From the NCBI RefSeq assembly GCF_963583255.1, contig NC_084803.1, positions 2,833,121 through 2,897,120 on the forward strand: a stretch of 64,000 nucleotides of DNA. Reading direction: 5' to 3'. How positions within the stretch are numbered: position 1 is the first letter of the stretch; each line of letters opens with the position of its first letter. A program made the position numbers and the translations under genes. Below are positions 38,430-48,739 of this stretch, piece by piece. The DNA is from Pyrus communis. Its lineage: Eukaryota > Streptophyta > Magnoliopsida > Rosales > Rosaceae. The notes under the pieces are model-generated. The model was not told the DNA's origin and searched no databases. It saw only the letters and a program-made list of their open reading frames with translations.

Positions 38430-38836
38430 GTTAGACCAACTTCAATGGTGGGCTCAAAACCAAATTACATCCCAAAATTTCCCCCCAAACCCACTCCAAT
38501 CCAAGGGGAAATTTTGAGCTAAATGCTAAATGCTAAACCAATGCCAAATTCCCCCCGAAATTTAGCCTAGAAATTGGGGTGGACTCTACCCAATATTTAT
38601 CGAAATTTAAATTTTTTAGATTAAAATATTCATAAAATTAATTTAGGATAGTGTACGTATTTATTTAAAAAAAATATTTAATTTAACAAAAAAATAGCCT
38701 AAGTTCATTCTTTAATAATCACGGACTAAAATTTTAGAGTAGAACGATTGGAATAGAAAAGCTGTTTTTAGGCTAAAAGCTAAATTTTTCGGGCTAAAAA
38801 ATTTGACCTTTAGCCCAACTATTGGAGATGGTTTTA
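38430..38836. mobile_element. MITE-like element with imperfect terminal inverted repeats
   Basis: The left end ACCAACTTCAATGGTGGGCT and the complement of the right end, ACCATCTCCAATAGTTGGGC, agree at most positions, and similarity continues into ...CAAATT. The interior is non-coding and itself contains repeated gctaaatg units near 38517-38537. Target duplication is not clear, so the superfamily is not assigned. Confidence 0.55.
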
Positions 38837-38839
38837 GGA

Positions 38840-39940
38840 CTTTTTTTCAAAAGACTTGGTAATTCGTGTTTGGTTGTTGGGTTCGTGTTGATACGATATA
38901 AGAGATTAACCTGACATAATTATTTTTTTTATAAAAAATAGATCAATTGGTGATTTAGTAGTGCCGTGTGAAATAAATATTGAAATTCTTTCCTAAACAC
39001 TGAGTCGCAATATGATGATTAACCTGATTGATTATTAATTACGTTGTTTATTTCAAATCCAACTCTGCACGATTTTAACACATTACATGATAAAGAAATG
39101 ATGAAACTAAGTTCTATTTTAGCATGTTATATTTGAGTTGACTAAAAACTAATTGATGTGATTATGATTTGAGCAGAATTATAGTCAACCAAAACCCATT
39201 TATTTTTGTCATTTTCTAATCGAGTTATCGTGGTGAGTACTAAATAGTCATCTCAAGAGTACAGCTTATAAATTTTTACCAAAATACCAATTATTTAATT
39301 CTCTAAGTACTTGAATTTAAATTCATGTTGGCAAATCTTATTTTATGCTTTAATATATAATTTTATTTGTTGGAATGGTCTTTAAACTAAATAATCAAAG
39401 AACTAAATAAACAGTAATTAATTACAAAACTAGTTAGTCAAGATACAAAACTAGCTAGTCAACAATTGTCTTAAGACTAAGAATTTTTGTATGTCTTAGG
39501 TATCATATAAGTGAATTACAACCTATATCGATAATTCTAATATGTTTTTTTAATGATAATGTTTCGATAAGTGTTGAGTTAAAAAATACTAGCGGATAGA
39601 TACATTTATATTTGAGATTTTATTAGGAAAGATCTTTGAAATTGACCCACTAAATTAAAATATGATTTAAAATTTAAAATTGATGAACGTAGTTCTTGAG
39701 TACAGGTGGCCATCCTTATCAAGTAATTACCCCAAAACTAAGCAGTAACAAATTGACGAAACATACCCGAAAGGCCCGAAACTGACCCCGAAATCCTAAT
39801 CCAGTAAGAAAATTACCGCGCCCCGAAACACGCAAACTGATTCGGGAATTGGGAATCCAAAAATCAGGAATCCAAATCCGAGAAGTGTTCGGTTTCGGAG
39901 TTCAAATCCGAAAGTGTTCTGTTTCGGCTCCGAAACAGTT
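38840..39940. other. Intergenic, upstream of the DUF1677 gene
   Basis: AT-rich without recognisable genes. Immediately upstream of the TATA box, two imperfect 30-base units (from about 39871 and 39901: tccaaatccgagaagtgttc and ttcaaatccgaaagtgttct) lie in tandem and contain facing TTTCGGAG/CTCCGAAA strings. Confidence 0.5.
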
Positions 39941-39941
39941 C

Positions 39942-39951
39942 ACTATAAATG
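39942..39951 (+). promoter_or_regulatory. TATA box of the DUF1677 gene
   Basis: CTATAAATGC lies 221 bp upstream of the ATG at 40173. A transcript starting about 30 bases downstream would have a leader of some 190 bases. Position and sequence fit; no start site is known. Confidence 0.55.
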
Positions 39952-40172
39952 CAGAGCCAATCAAGCCACTCTGCAAATTCTCACTGTAAAATTTTCAAGT
40001 CTCTGAGATAATCTCGCCGTAACGTAAAAAATCGCGTCAGAAAATTTTCAAACTTTCAAATTTCGCATTGATTAATTACAGAATTAAAACGTTAAAATTG
40101 TTTGATTGCTGCTTGTTCAAATTCCCAATCCCTCCGATTCCCAATTTTTTTTTTCTATCGAGAGCTTTTGTT

Positions 40173-40586
40173 ATGGAGTCGGCGGAGGCGAAGCGGATTT
40201 CGGAGCCGGAGGAGGAGTTGGTGGTGAAGTGCTACTGCTGCGGTTTGACGGAGGAGTGCACGCCGGCGTACGTGGCGACGGTTAAGGAGAGGCACCAGGG
40301 TCGGTGGATTTGCGGGCTCTGCGCCGAGGCGATCAAGGACGAGAACTCGAGGTCGTCAAGGAAGATCAGCACGGAGGAGGCGATGAAGCGACACGTCAGC
40401 TTCTACGAGGAGTTCCGGATGTCGAGTCCTCCGGCAAAGCCGACGGAAGATCTTATATCCGCGATGAAGCAACTGTTGCGGCGGACTAAGGATTCGCCGA
40501 GGAGGGAGAGGCTGGGTGGCTGCCGGCCGGGGATGGTGAGGTCAAAGAGCTGCTTTGCGACGTTGGGGAAGGCGCAGGGAGATTGA
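40173..40586 (+). CDS. DUF1677 family protein
   Basis: A single-exon gene of 137 aa. The family is plant-specific and of unknown function. The core has two paired-cysteine motifs, VVKCYCCGLTEECT and WICGLCAEAI, which may bind zinc, separated by AYVATVKERHQGR. The downstream part is basic and Ser/Arg-rich (RMSSPPAKP, SCFATLGKAQGD). Codon use is GC-rich compared with the surroundings, as is frequent for short plant genes. The ATG at 40173 is the first in this frame; the frame is open upstream, but no ATG occurs there. A TATA box lies at 39942-39951. Confidence 0.85.
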   Translation: MESAEAKRISEPEEELVVKCYCCGLTEECTPAYVATVKERHQGRWICGLCAEAIKDENSRSSRKISTEEAMKRHVSFYEEFRMSSPPAKPTEDLISAMKQLLRRTKDSPRRERLGGCRPGMVRSKSCFATLGKAQGD

Positions 40587-42643
40587 TTCCTTAGAAGCAA
40601 GATTAATGGAGTTTAGGAGTTGACTGAGAAACTAATAATAAGGATTAGGGATGAGATTAGTGGGATTGGGTTAACTGATACAGTAAGATCTTTTTTTCAC
40701 TTGATTAATTAGATTTAAGTGGTTTTTTGTTTTGATTAATGTTTGTGGATTAGGTCTGATAATTAACAGACATTGAGATTGAGTAAGGACGGAGAGTTCC
40801 AAGTTTTCCATTCATATTCGTTAACAGTATCAAATCTACATGTACAACTTCTTTCTCCAAATTCCTTTACATATATACAATTTTTTTTTCACATTTTATT
40901 TTTAGAGTTTGTTTGGAATTGCTTTTAAAATAACTGAATGAGTTTTTGATGTAAATGTTTGTGGAACAAAATTCTTAGCAAAAATACAAGTGAACCCTAA
41001 GAAAACACTTAAATGCTTTTGGAAACAAAAAAAAAAAAAACATTTTATTTAAAAACGTCTTCAATAATTTCAAAATCACTTCCGATCAAGCTCTTATAGA
41101 GGGTGCCTTGGAGTGTAAGTTTTGTGCAAAGTGAGTATTTTGGTTGGTTTTGTTACGTGGTGATTTAAGGCTCTCGAGTCTATAGTTTGTATACAATTAT
41201 GTACTTATTTCTGGCGTTTTCATTCAATTACTTTCCTATATCCAACGTTTGATTATAGGAATGTGTTATTCACACATTCTTTTTTTACTTCTCACACATC
41301 CTCTTAATTTGCGATCGTCGAATCAAAAGAGTTAAAAAAGATTAAATGATATAAATTAAGAAAGAGTATGTAAAAAGTAAAAAAAAAAATGTGCGGATAG
41401 AACGTTTGTTGATTATAATAAGCCTTGTGATGATAACGATATACAAACTGATGGTCATCGGGTATGAGTTAAGGATGGTCATCTGGTACCGGGTGGATTG
41501 GTGGTTGTACTCATGTAGGCTTGGATCATTATTTTCCATAATAATATACAATTTTAAGACTAAATTAAATCCTAATGACGCTCTTAGCGGGCCCCCAACC
41601 TTGATTTGTTGGAAGAGATCATCATTGAAGTTCAAGGATAATGATGGAGTGCTGTCCTTGTCCACGGCTTGCTTAAGGTATTGTTTTTCATGATGGAATA
41701 TTTGGGTAGTGGATATTCCTTGAAAATAATTGCATCGAACCAACCAAACTCGCATGTGCAAATCATAGAACCCTACCGCACAATCGTATTGATTTTCGTA
41801 AAAAAAATAAAGTTGAATTACGCTATTATAAATATAATTGTTTTCTCTTATTTATTAGAAAGAAAAGGGATGAAATGAAAGTACTTTGCCAGGAGGATCC
41901 TCAAATCATGTTCGTTTATCGTATATCGTTTGGTCAATTTTTATCAAGTACTATTTATATTTAATTTAAAATAATTTCTGATCGTACAAAGTACGATGAA
42001 CGAACATAATTAAAATATTTCCGAATCGCCCTTGTTTGGGGTGTTCAGATTAGATGGCACTTTTGGTCCGTAAAGTGTACCGTCTGCAGTACAGTCTTGA
42101 GCATCTTCGACCCTTGTACTGCATTTTGGGTTTTTTTCTTACGACAAAATTGCCATCAAGCCCAAATCCATATTTTAATTAATTAACTATTTCCAACCAA
42201 AATATTGCAATAAATAAAAAATAAAAAATGAAAAAGCAACAACAACCGGTCAAAACCATCCTCGCTGGGGTCCGTTTTAACCCATGCTTAGCGGGGCCCC
42301 ATATTTTCCAAATTCCAAATCAACCCCTCTAAACACTGTTAATCACAATGAATCGAGACATTAATCATCCCACAAAATTAGGTAAAAGCGTCCAGATACC
42401 CGCAGAGATAAAACCGTAAATAATAACAACTCCGAGGGTGCATCCCAACGCACATCTTGTACCAAACAATATAGTTGTACTACACTCCAAACGGATCGAA
42501 ATTTCCATCCAATAATTTTCCCTTTTTCTAATTTTCTTACCCATACGTCTTCCGCAAGTTTTCTTCTCCAAAATCCACCCCCCCCCCCCAAAACAAAAAA
42601 TCCGCTGCTCCGACTTTCTCTCTCTCTCTAGAAATCGGAGAAG
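40587..42643. other. Intergenic between DUF1677 and COPT5
   Basis: Mostly AT-rich spacer. On the minus strand near 41590-41680 a short frame (STPSLSLNFNDDLFQQIK) looks protein-like but is not recognised. A C run at 42581-42590 and a CT tract at 42618-42630 lie in the COPT5 leader. Confidence 0.4.
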
Positions 42644-43102
42644 ATGATGCACATGACCTTCTACTGGAGCCGGCAGGTTACGCTCCTCTTCGACTCGTGG
42701 AAAACCGACACGTGGACGAGCTACTCGCTCACGCTGCTCGCCTGCCTCCTCGTCCCGGCCTTCTACCAGTACCTCGAGAACCTGCGGGTGCGGATCAAGC
42801 GCGCAGCCTCCTCGTCTTCCCCGAAATCGGAGTCCGACGCGCCGATCCGGACCCCGCTGCTCGCCGCCAAGCTGGGCGGCGCCGGAGGAAGGTTCTCGGC
42901 GGGGCCGCTGGCGGAGAGCGTGCTTTTCGGAGTCAACTCGGCGATCGGGTACATGATTATGCTGGCGATCATGTCGTTTAACGGCGGAGTGTTCGTGGCC
43001 ATCGTTGTGGGGCTGGCGATTGGTTACTTGGCGTTTCGGAGTGGGGACGATGAGGTAGCGGGTGCGGTGGTGGAGACTGATAATCCGTGTGCGTGTGCTT
43101 AG
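42644..43102 (+). CDS. COPT5: Copper transporter COPT5 (Ctr family)
   Basis: A single exon of 152 aa, in the usual size range. Ctr proteins form trimers that carry Cu(I) across membranes; COPT5 acts at the vacuole/prevacuole to export stored copper. The N-terminus MMHMTFYW has the extracellular/lumenal methionines and the conserved FYW. Membrane segments are at about 26-44, 91-112 and 115-133. Segment 2 contains the MxxxM copper motif (MLAIM) and segment 3 the GxxxG packing motif (GLAIG). The C-terminus ends CACA, with Cys residues that usually receive copper. It is the left gene of duplicated block A; a decayed copy is at 52066-52211. GC-rich coding sequence. Confidence 0.92.
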   Translation: MMHMTFYWSRQVTLLFDSWKTDTWTSYSLTLLACLLVPAFYQYLENLRVRIKRAASSSSPKSESDAPIRTPLLAAKLGGAGGRFSAGPLAESVLFGVNSAIGYMIMLAIMSFNGGVFVAIVVGLAIGYLAFRSGDDEVAGAVVETDNPCACA

Positions 43103-44278
43103 AATTTTTTTGGGTGGATTTAGATATTTTTTAGATACGATTCGAAAGGGTGCAACTTGCATTTGCGAATTTGCTGTGTTTCTCTGTCGACATGTAATTG
43201 TCTGATCTTGTATTATTGTGGTTGTTTGTAATATATGCGTTGCTTTGTATTTAATGGTAAGTCGGCAGATCTGCTTTCATTTTGTTCATCTTTTAATTTG
43301 AATTTTCTGAATCTGCTGTGCTGATGATGATGATGGCCACGCCATTGTTCTGCGGGGCTGTGGTTTTGGCGCCGGCGGGTTTTGGTCAGTTTTTCCGGGT
43401 TTTAGCGGGGAAGAAGACGTCGCGCTTAATTGTTGTTTTCGGCGTTTTGTTGTCGTTTGGTAATGGTGGTACTGAAGGCCAAACAGAAACTAAGTAGTTA
43501 AGAACACACGCAACCGGAGTTTATAGGACATTTTCCGGAGAGATTTTTTCAAGTAGCGAGTATTCAAACAGATACTCCACGCGTCACAATACAAGCAAAT
43601 ACTCCATGTGTTATAATACAAGCCAAGAAAGGATATGCCTTTCATGTCCGTCCATATGTCATAATACAAGCGAAGGTCAATCTTGAGTCTTCCTTGGATC
43701 AATTGAGAATGACGCATGTTGGCTCGAATACAAAGTTCCAACCTCATCATCTACAGATCTCTTGTCGAGACTTGTTCTTTGCATCTTCCTTGGTTGCTGA
43801 TGGCTGCGGCGACGGTCCTTGCAGCACAGTGAGTAGTTAGGGTTACTAGGGTTTGATCTTCTATTTTGGGTTTAAATCCTTGGCTTGGGTCCCTTTATTT
43901 TGTTGCTTGACCGGTCCATACAAAATTACCAGAAAAAAAAAACACCCGAGTACATAACAATAAAAGGTTTGGGAACAACATTATGAGATTCCTAATAAGC
44001 GATCAAATCAGGACTTCTCTCTACACCTTTGCATAATCACAACTTCTACACCAAACTATCTCTAACCAACCCATCTACCACAACAATTTCAATCAGTCTC
44101 AATATGGAACAAATAGAATTTGAAGAAGTTAGTCACATCGGAATTACCGTGGAGAGGAGGAGCGCAATCGACTCTGCACTGATGTACTTCGTTGTGTTCC
44201 TCTTCCGTTCATTCCATCCTCGGTTAAGTTAATGGGATAATGTTGAAAAAATGGGCAAGTCAAAATATGTCCAACTCG
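43103..44278. other. Spacer between COPT5 and GCR1 in block A
   Basis: Holds the COPT5 3' region and GCR1 3' region, partly shared with 52212-53030. Near 43567-43680 a degenerate short repeat built from atactcca.g.gt.a.aatacaagc occurs about three times. No gene is seen; the frame at 44029-44232 lies antisense to the GCR1 3' region. Confidence 0.5.
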
Positions 44279-47094
44279 CTAGTGCTCATCTTCAATTGTC
44301 AGCGCCACTAGTTCACTCTCTTGCTGTTGGTTCCTAAACTTTGAACTGTTGGGGAACCATCTTTTAAGCCTGTCTGGCCAGAACCTAATGGTTTACAAAC
44401 ACAACCATTCACTTAAGTAAGAATAATGCATCCTAAACCCCATCTCTAAACCTCAACAATAGTGATCACAATAAAATCCGATCTTAAGTATTGAGAGATT
44501 GATATTGGAAAAAACACAAAGCAACTGTGACTTACAAATCCAATCTTTCATATATTGCCCGTCGTACTGAGGAGTTCAAGCCATAGGCTATGGAGTTGAA
44601 CAGGCCCTGTAACAAGTATAAAAGTAATAAATTTTCATCAGGATAATAAAAAAACTAATAAACTAGAACCCATTTAGATACGAACAATGTTCTTCGAAAC
44701 GTGAATTGACCATTGTACCAAAAAAAAGAAACTAACTTGCCATAGAAAATTAGTAAGTTACCATGAGTGAAGCTGTCCCAACATCAAGAACAGAGAGCCA
44801 AAATATTTTATGACTTGGTTCAATAAAGTCATGAATGCGGTTGATTGTGCTAAAGGCCCATGATCCTATTAGGATGAGCGGATAGTACCCCCACCGGTTC
44901 AAAGCCTGTTGAATCAAAGCAATTGAATACAATTAAGATGAACAGTTGAATGTACTTTTTTAAAGAGAAACTATTGAATGTACAGTTAAACAATCTAACG
45001 TACATGTAACATGAGACCACTAAAACATCATAAATATAAAACTTCCACATTTCTGTGCCTATATATATATACGAACTCAGTCTGAGTCTGACCCTAGGAA
45101 ACCAGTTGCAGCACAAAATACCTTCATTTCTGCTCTAGAATCTGATTGGTAAGTCCGATCTGACATGCCAGCTGCCATCTATAATTTCCAAACCAGAATA
45201 ATGATCTCAACAAGTGTAAAAGTGAGTGGAAATTATTTGTTCGCAAAAAAATAAATGCTAGTGAGAATACATACACGTCTCGCATTCTTCAGCATGCTTA
45301 TCACTTGAAAATATGTAAAACCATTGTAAAGAATTGCACCCCAAAGTGGCATATAAAATGTTACAAGGTGAAGCGCCTGTAAAAATGGGTGGAAAAATTA
45401 GAGCACAGAGAAGAAAACTTAATTACATCAGGAAGCTACAGTCAGAACTCCAAATGAGCGAATTGTGTAATAATGACTTGAGGTAGTTCTAAATTCTAAT
45501 ACAAATGACGCTTAGATTTGTAAAGATAAAACTTGTTTAGAATCTACAACACATATATCAAGAATTAATGAAATACAGCTATCAAAATTTAGAACTACGA
45601 CATATTAAAACATTGATAAATCTTCATGATCAACTTAGTCTCAGTGTAGATATTGCTGTTCATGCAGTTATACCATGAGTAGGGCATAGATTTTACTCCA
45701 TTAACATTTTTACATTTTTAATCTAAAGTTATGGTATCTTGCCAACAAATCGATAAATTCAGCATTGATGACAGCAGCTTCCACGTTCCAAATGTTCTCC
45801 CAGACATCATAAAAAATTCTTCACTTCCCCTCTATTTTTCATAAAGCACAGTACACTACAATAATAAGCACACGACCAACTTTTTTACAAAAGAATTCTA
45901 GAAATTCCTATGGCCTAGGAAAGTAAAACATTTCAACTAATAGGTACCATGTCCTTACCTTTCCAGCACGCCCTGATTGTGACCAACACCATGTACCTAG
46001 GTGGCTATGGTTATTCCCAATAGAGCGCACAACTGTCACAACTAATGAAGTCCCTGTGAAGAGGAGAAAAAGAAGCAAATGAATTCTTATGAGCCTCACA
46101 AATTATACATAACGAAAACCAAATTTATCAGATAGAAAATAACTCCTTTTTCTAAAACCATTATTCTATCTCTCATCGGAGGAACAGAAGAAGAAGCTAA
46201 CTCAACATCACTAAAAGAAAAACGAGAGATCTTTTGGCAACAGGTAAAAAGGTCATACCCCAAACATACAAATGAAACATTGCCTCCATATCTTCAACAT
46301 CAGTTTTGTGTCTAACAACTGTGCGGTGGAGTGTAAAAGCGATCGTGGTAGTCCATAAGAAAGACGCTACATAGAAGAAATGAGTACTGTAGCCGTGCAA
46401 GTAACAGAAAAATCCTCTGGATGGATCCCTGCGCACGAAAGCAACTTACTTTATAATCGCTTAGAACCCGAATCAGATAAAATTGTTGCATTATACAAAT
46501 GCACTTGTCTGGGAGGGAAAAGTGAGCTCACCCAACCATGCTGAAGAAGCTACAAATCATATCCTGCATTCCAAAATAACAATAGCAATAAAATTTCCAA
46601 CTTTTTTTTTACTTCAATTTTCTTCAAAATTTAAGTCAAACACTGAAGAACAACAAACCCCTAAACCCTAATTTATCTTGAATCCTTCAAGGTCAATCCA
46701 CTATACAAAGCCAAGAGCTTCAAATATTTCTAGCGATTTTAAACTAAAAATTAAATCCAAAATTTTATAGATTTTTGTTCAATTTCCGAGTTTTTACAAG
46801 TTTGCAGAAATAGAACACACCCCCGCCCCTGGAAATCGAGCAATTAGATCTAAACACGCAATCAATTCTTATCACTTTTCAGCAAAGTTTAGAGAGAGAT
46901 AGAGGAAATACGGAGAGCGCGAGGTAGAAGACGAGCTTGAAGGAGAACTTGCGGAGCTCTTTGAAGAGAACGTAGCAGAGGACGATGAACCCCGACCCGG
47001 CGAACGAGAGGCTCGCCGCTCCGGCGTTAACTGCCGTCAAGACTTCGCGATCGTACGCTGTCAGACCTCCGGCGACTAGCCCCGTCGCCGCCAT
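44279..47094 (-). CDS. GCR1: GCR1, plant seven-transmembrane (GPCR-like) protein, intact copy
   Basis: Nine exons: 46912-47094, 46532-46563, 46259-46428, 45959-46053, 45275-45376, 45122-45178, 44762-44905, 44536-44606, 44279-44384. Phases agree: 319 aa, against about 326 in Arabidopsis. GCR1 is the plant protein most like cyclic-AMP-receptor GPCRs; it sits in the plasma membrane and modulates ABA and growth responses, though a true GPCR role is debated. Conserved wording includes LTAYDREVLTAVNAGAASL, KELRKFSFKLVFYLALS, WTTTIAFTLHRTVVRHKTDV, NNHSHLGTWCW, GFTYFQVI.MLKNARR, ALNRWGYYPLILIGSWAF and SSVRRAIYERLDL. The C-terminus ends KFRNQQQESELVALTIEDEH. It is head-away from COPT5 (tail to tail). 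Confidence 0.92.
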
Positions 47095-48739
47095 TTGATC
47101 GCGCCAATAGTCTCAAATACACGGTCGGCTTCAGAGAAACTTCTAAACGCTCCGTATTGTGTTTTGAGTTGACGGCGGTGCTCGCTTCTTGGGTCTGCTG
47201 CATTAATTCCACGTGACAGACGAAGGAAATGACTTGTTTTTTACGTGTTTAATTACAAATTTAGACTCGTATTGATTGGTATCCAACATGATTCCCGTTG
47301 GCAAATCTGTCAATTTCAATTGTACGCTGTTCATGTTTGCGGCCTATTTAAGGGTGTTTTTAGAACGACCAAAAGTATTATAGCAAAATAAAAATATTTT
47401 ATAATATTTTTTGATAGAAAAAGTTATAGGTGGACAACATTTTTCAAATGCTTTTAGATAAGCACTGGATGCGGTTCAATCGGAAACGCCTTTAACAAAA
47501 ACGTGGTCCGACTAAAAAGCTTATGCATAATTATTTTTAATAATTTTGTTTGAATTGGTTTTAGAAAGATTAAAGCACTTCCTAATTGCTTTTGACAGAA
47601 AACTAAAAGCACTTACAAATTATATAATTGCTTCCGGAAAAATTGCCTATTAGATACTTCTTCATGAAAAACATCTATTAGATGCTTCTTAGGAAATCAC
47701 TTGAATGTTTAATAAACAATTTAACGAGTTTTTTTTTTCTTAAATACTTAAAGTATACTTAAGAACAGAAGTATTTCTTACAATAAAATATATTCAGACG
47801 AACCTGACATTTCATCATTTTAGACTTCTGAAAAGGAATATATATACCCCCAAACTTCATCTCAACTGGTCGTTAACCAATTCTTCAATCTAGTTCTCAA
47901 AGTATATTCTTCTTGGCTTCTCAAGGAAACCCATGATAATTTCTAACCAATATTATAGTGAATACTAAAAAATATTGAAGTTAGGGTCCCACCTGGAGAT
48001 GGACAGTTTTCAAGGAAGGAATTGTTTGGGGCAGTTGTTAAACTTCCCGATTAGGTTTCTGTCTACTCTCAATCAAATGTTTCATTTCTTTAGCCAACCA
48101 GATAGATCATTAATGCACATGATATCATTATTTTAATTATAGTTTGTGAAAAATAAAAGCTTTTTTTTTTTTTATAACGAACCATAGTTTGACATATGTG
48201 CATACATTTTTCAAAGAGTGACTTCATTGCGTATTTATGCTAGTTTGTGATTTGCATGTCATGAAGAATTACACTCATACATAAAAGAAGCCAAACAATA
48301 TTTATTATGACAACAAGTGATTAAACTTTTCGTTTTGTGTTTTTAACGAGTCATTTTTAGTATATGCCAATTAATAATTTGCAAGTCATAAAAAATGACT
48401 CATTACATATAATAAAGCCAAACAATATGCATGAGCGTAGAAACTTTATATTTTGTAGTCTTATGGAGTCACACATATATGTCAAACTTGTATAATAATT
48501 GAACGCTGTCTTTCTTAAATGGTAAGGCTTGATTTTTTAACCTTTTACACGTAATTACTTTACTTGATTTGATTGACTTGGAATCATCGTATAATTAAGC
48601 TTCCTTTACTTTACTTGATTAACTTGGAATCATCATGTATATTTAAGTTGGATAGAAGAGAGCCAATGCCGCAAACCATCCTGCGTTTCTTGTTCATCAT
48701 TTCTTCTTCCTCCGTCAACCAATTTCTGAGGCTGAAAAA
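47095..48739. other. GCR1 (A) upstream region and NLR upstream region
   Basis: Up to about 48500 the sequence parallels 55656-58380 in block B. The last 230 bp are specific to this place and form the NLR leader. No gene; a T run lies at 48160-48172. Confidence 0.5.

Larger units (their letters stand above)
42644..48510. repeat. Segmental duplication, block A (COPT5 + GCR1 + upstream DNA)
   Basis: Homologous to 52066-58380 over COPT5 3' sequence, spacer, the whole of GCR1 and the GCR1 upstream region. Shared non-coding landmarks include gattaggtttctgtctactc at 48050 and its near copy at 58002, and the GCR1 exon/intron order. The copies differ by many substitutions and indels. Confidence 0.9.

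Noticed and set aside
42365..43162. Long 265-codon minus-strand open frame over COPT5
   Set aside because: It is antisense to the GC-rich COPT5 coding sequence, with low-complexity Arg/Glu-rich content, an artefact of codon composition.
43571..43680. CRISPR-like spaced repeats
   Set aside because: The repeats are degenerate, irregularly spaced and in a plant nuclear context; they are ordinary diverged tandem repeats.
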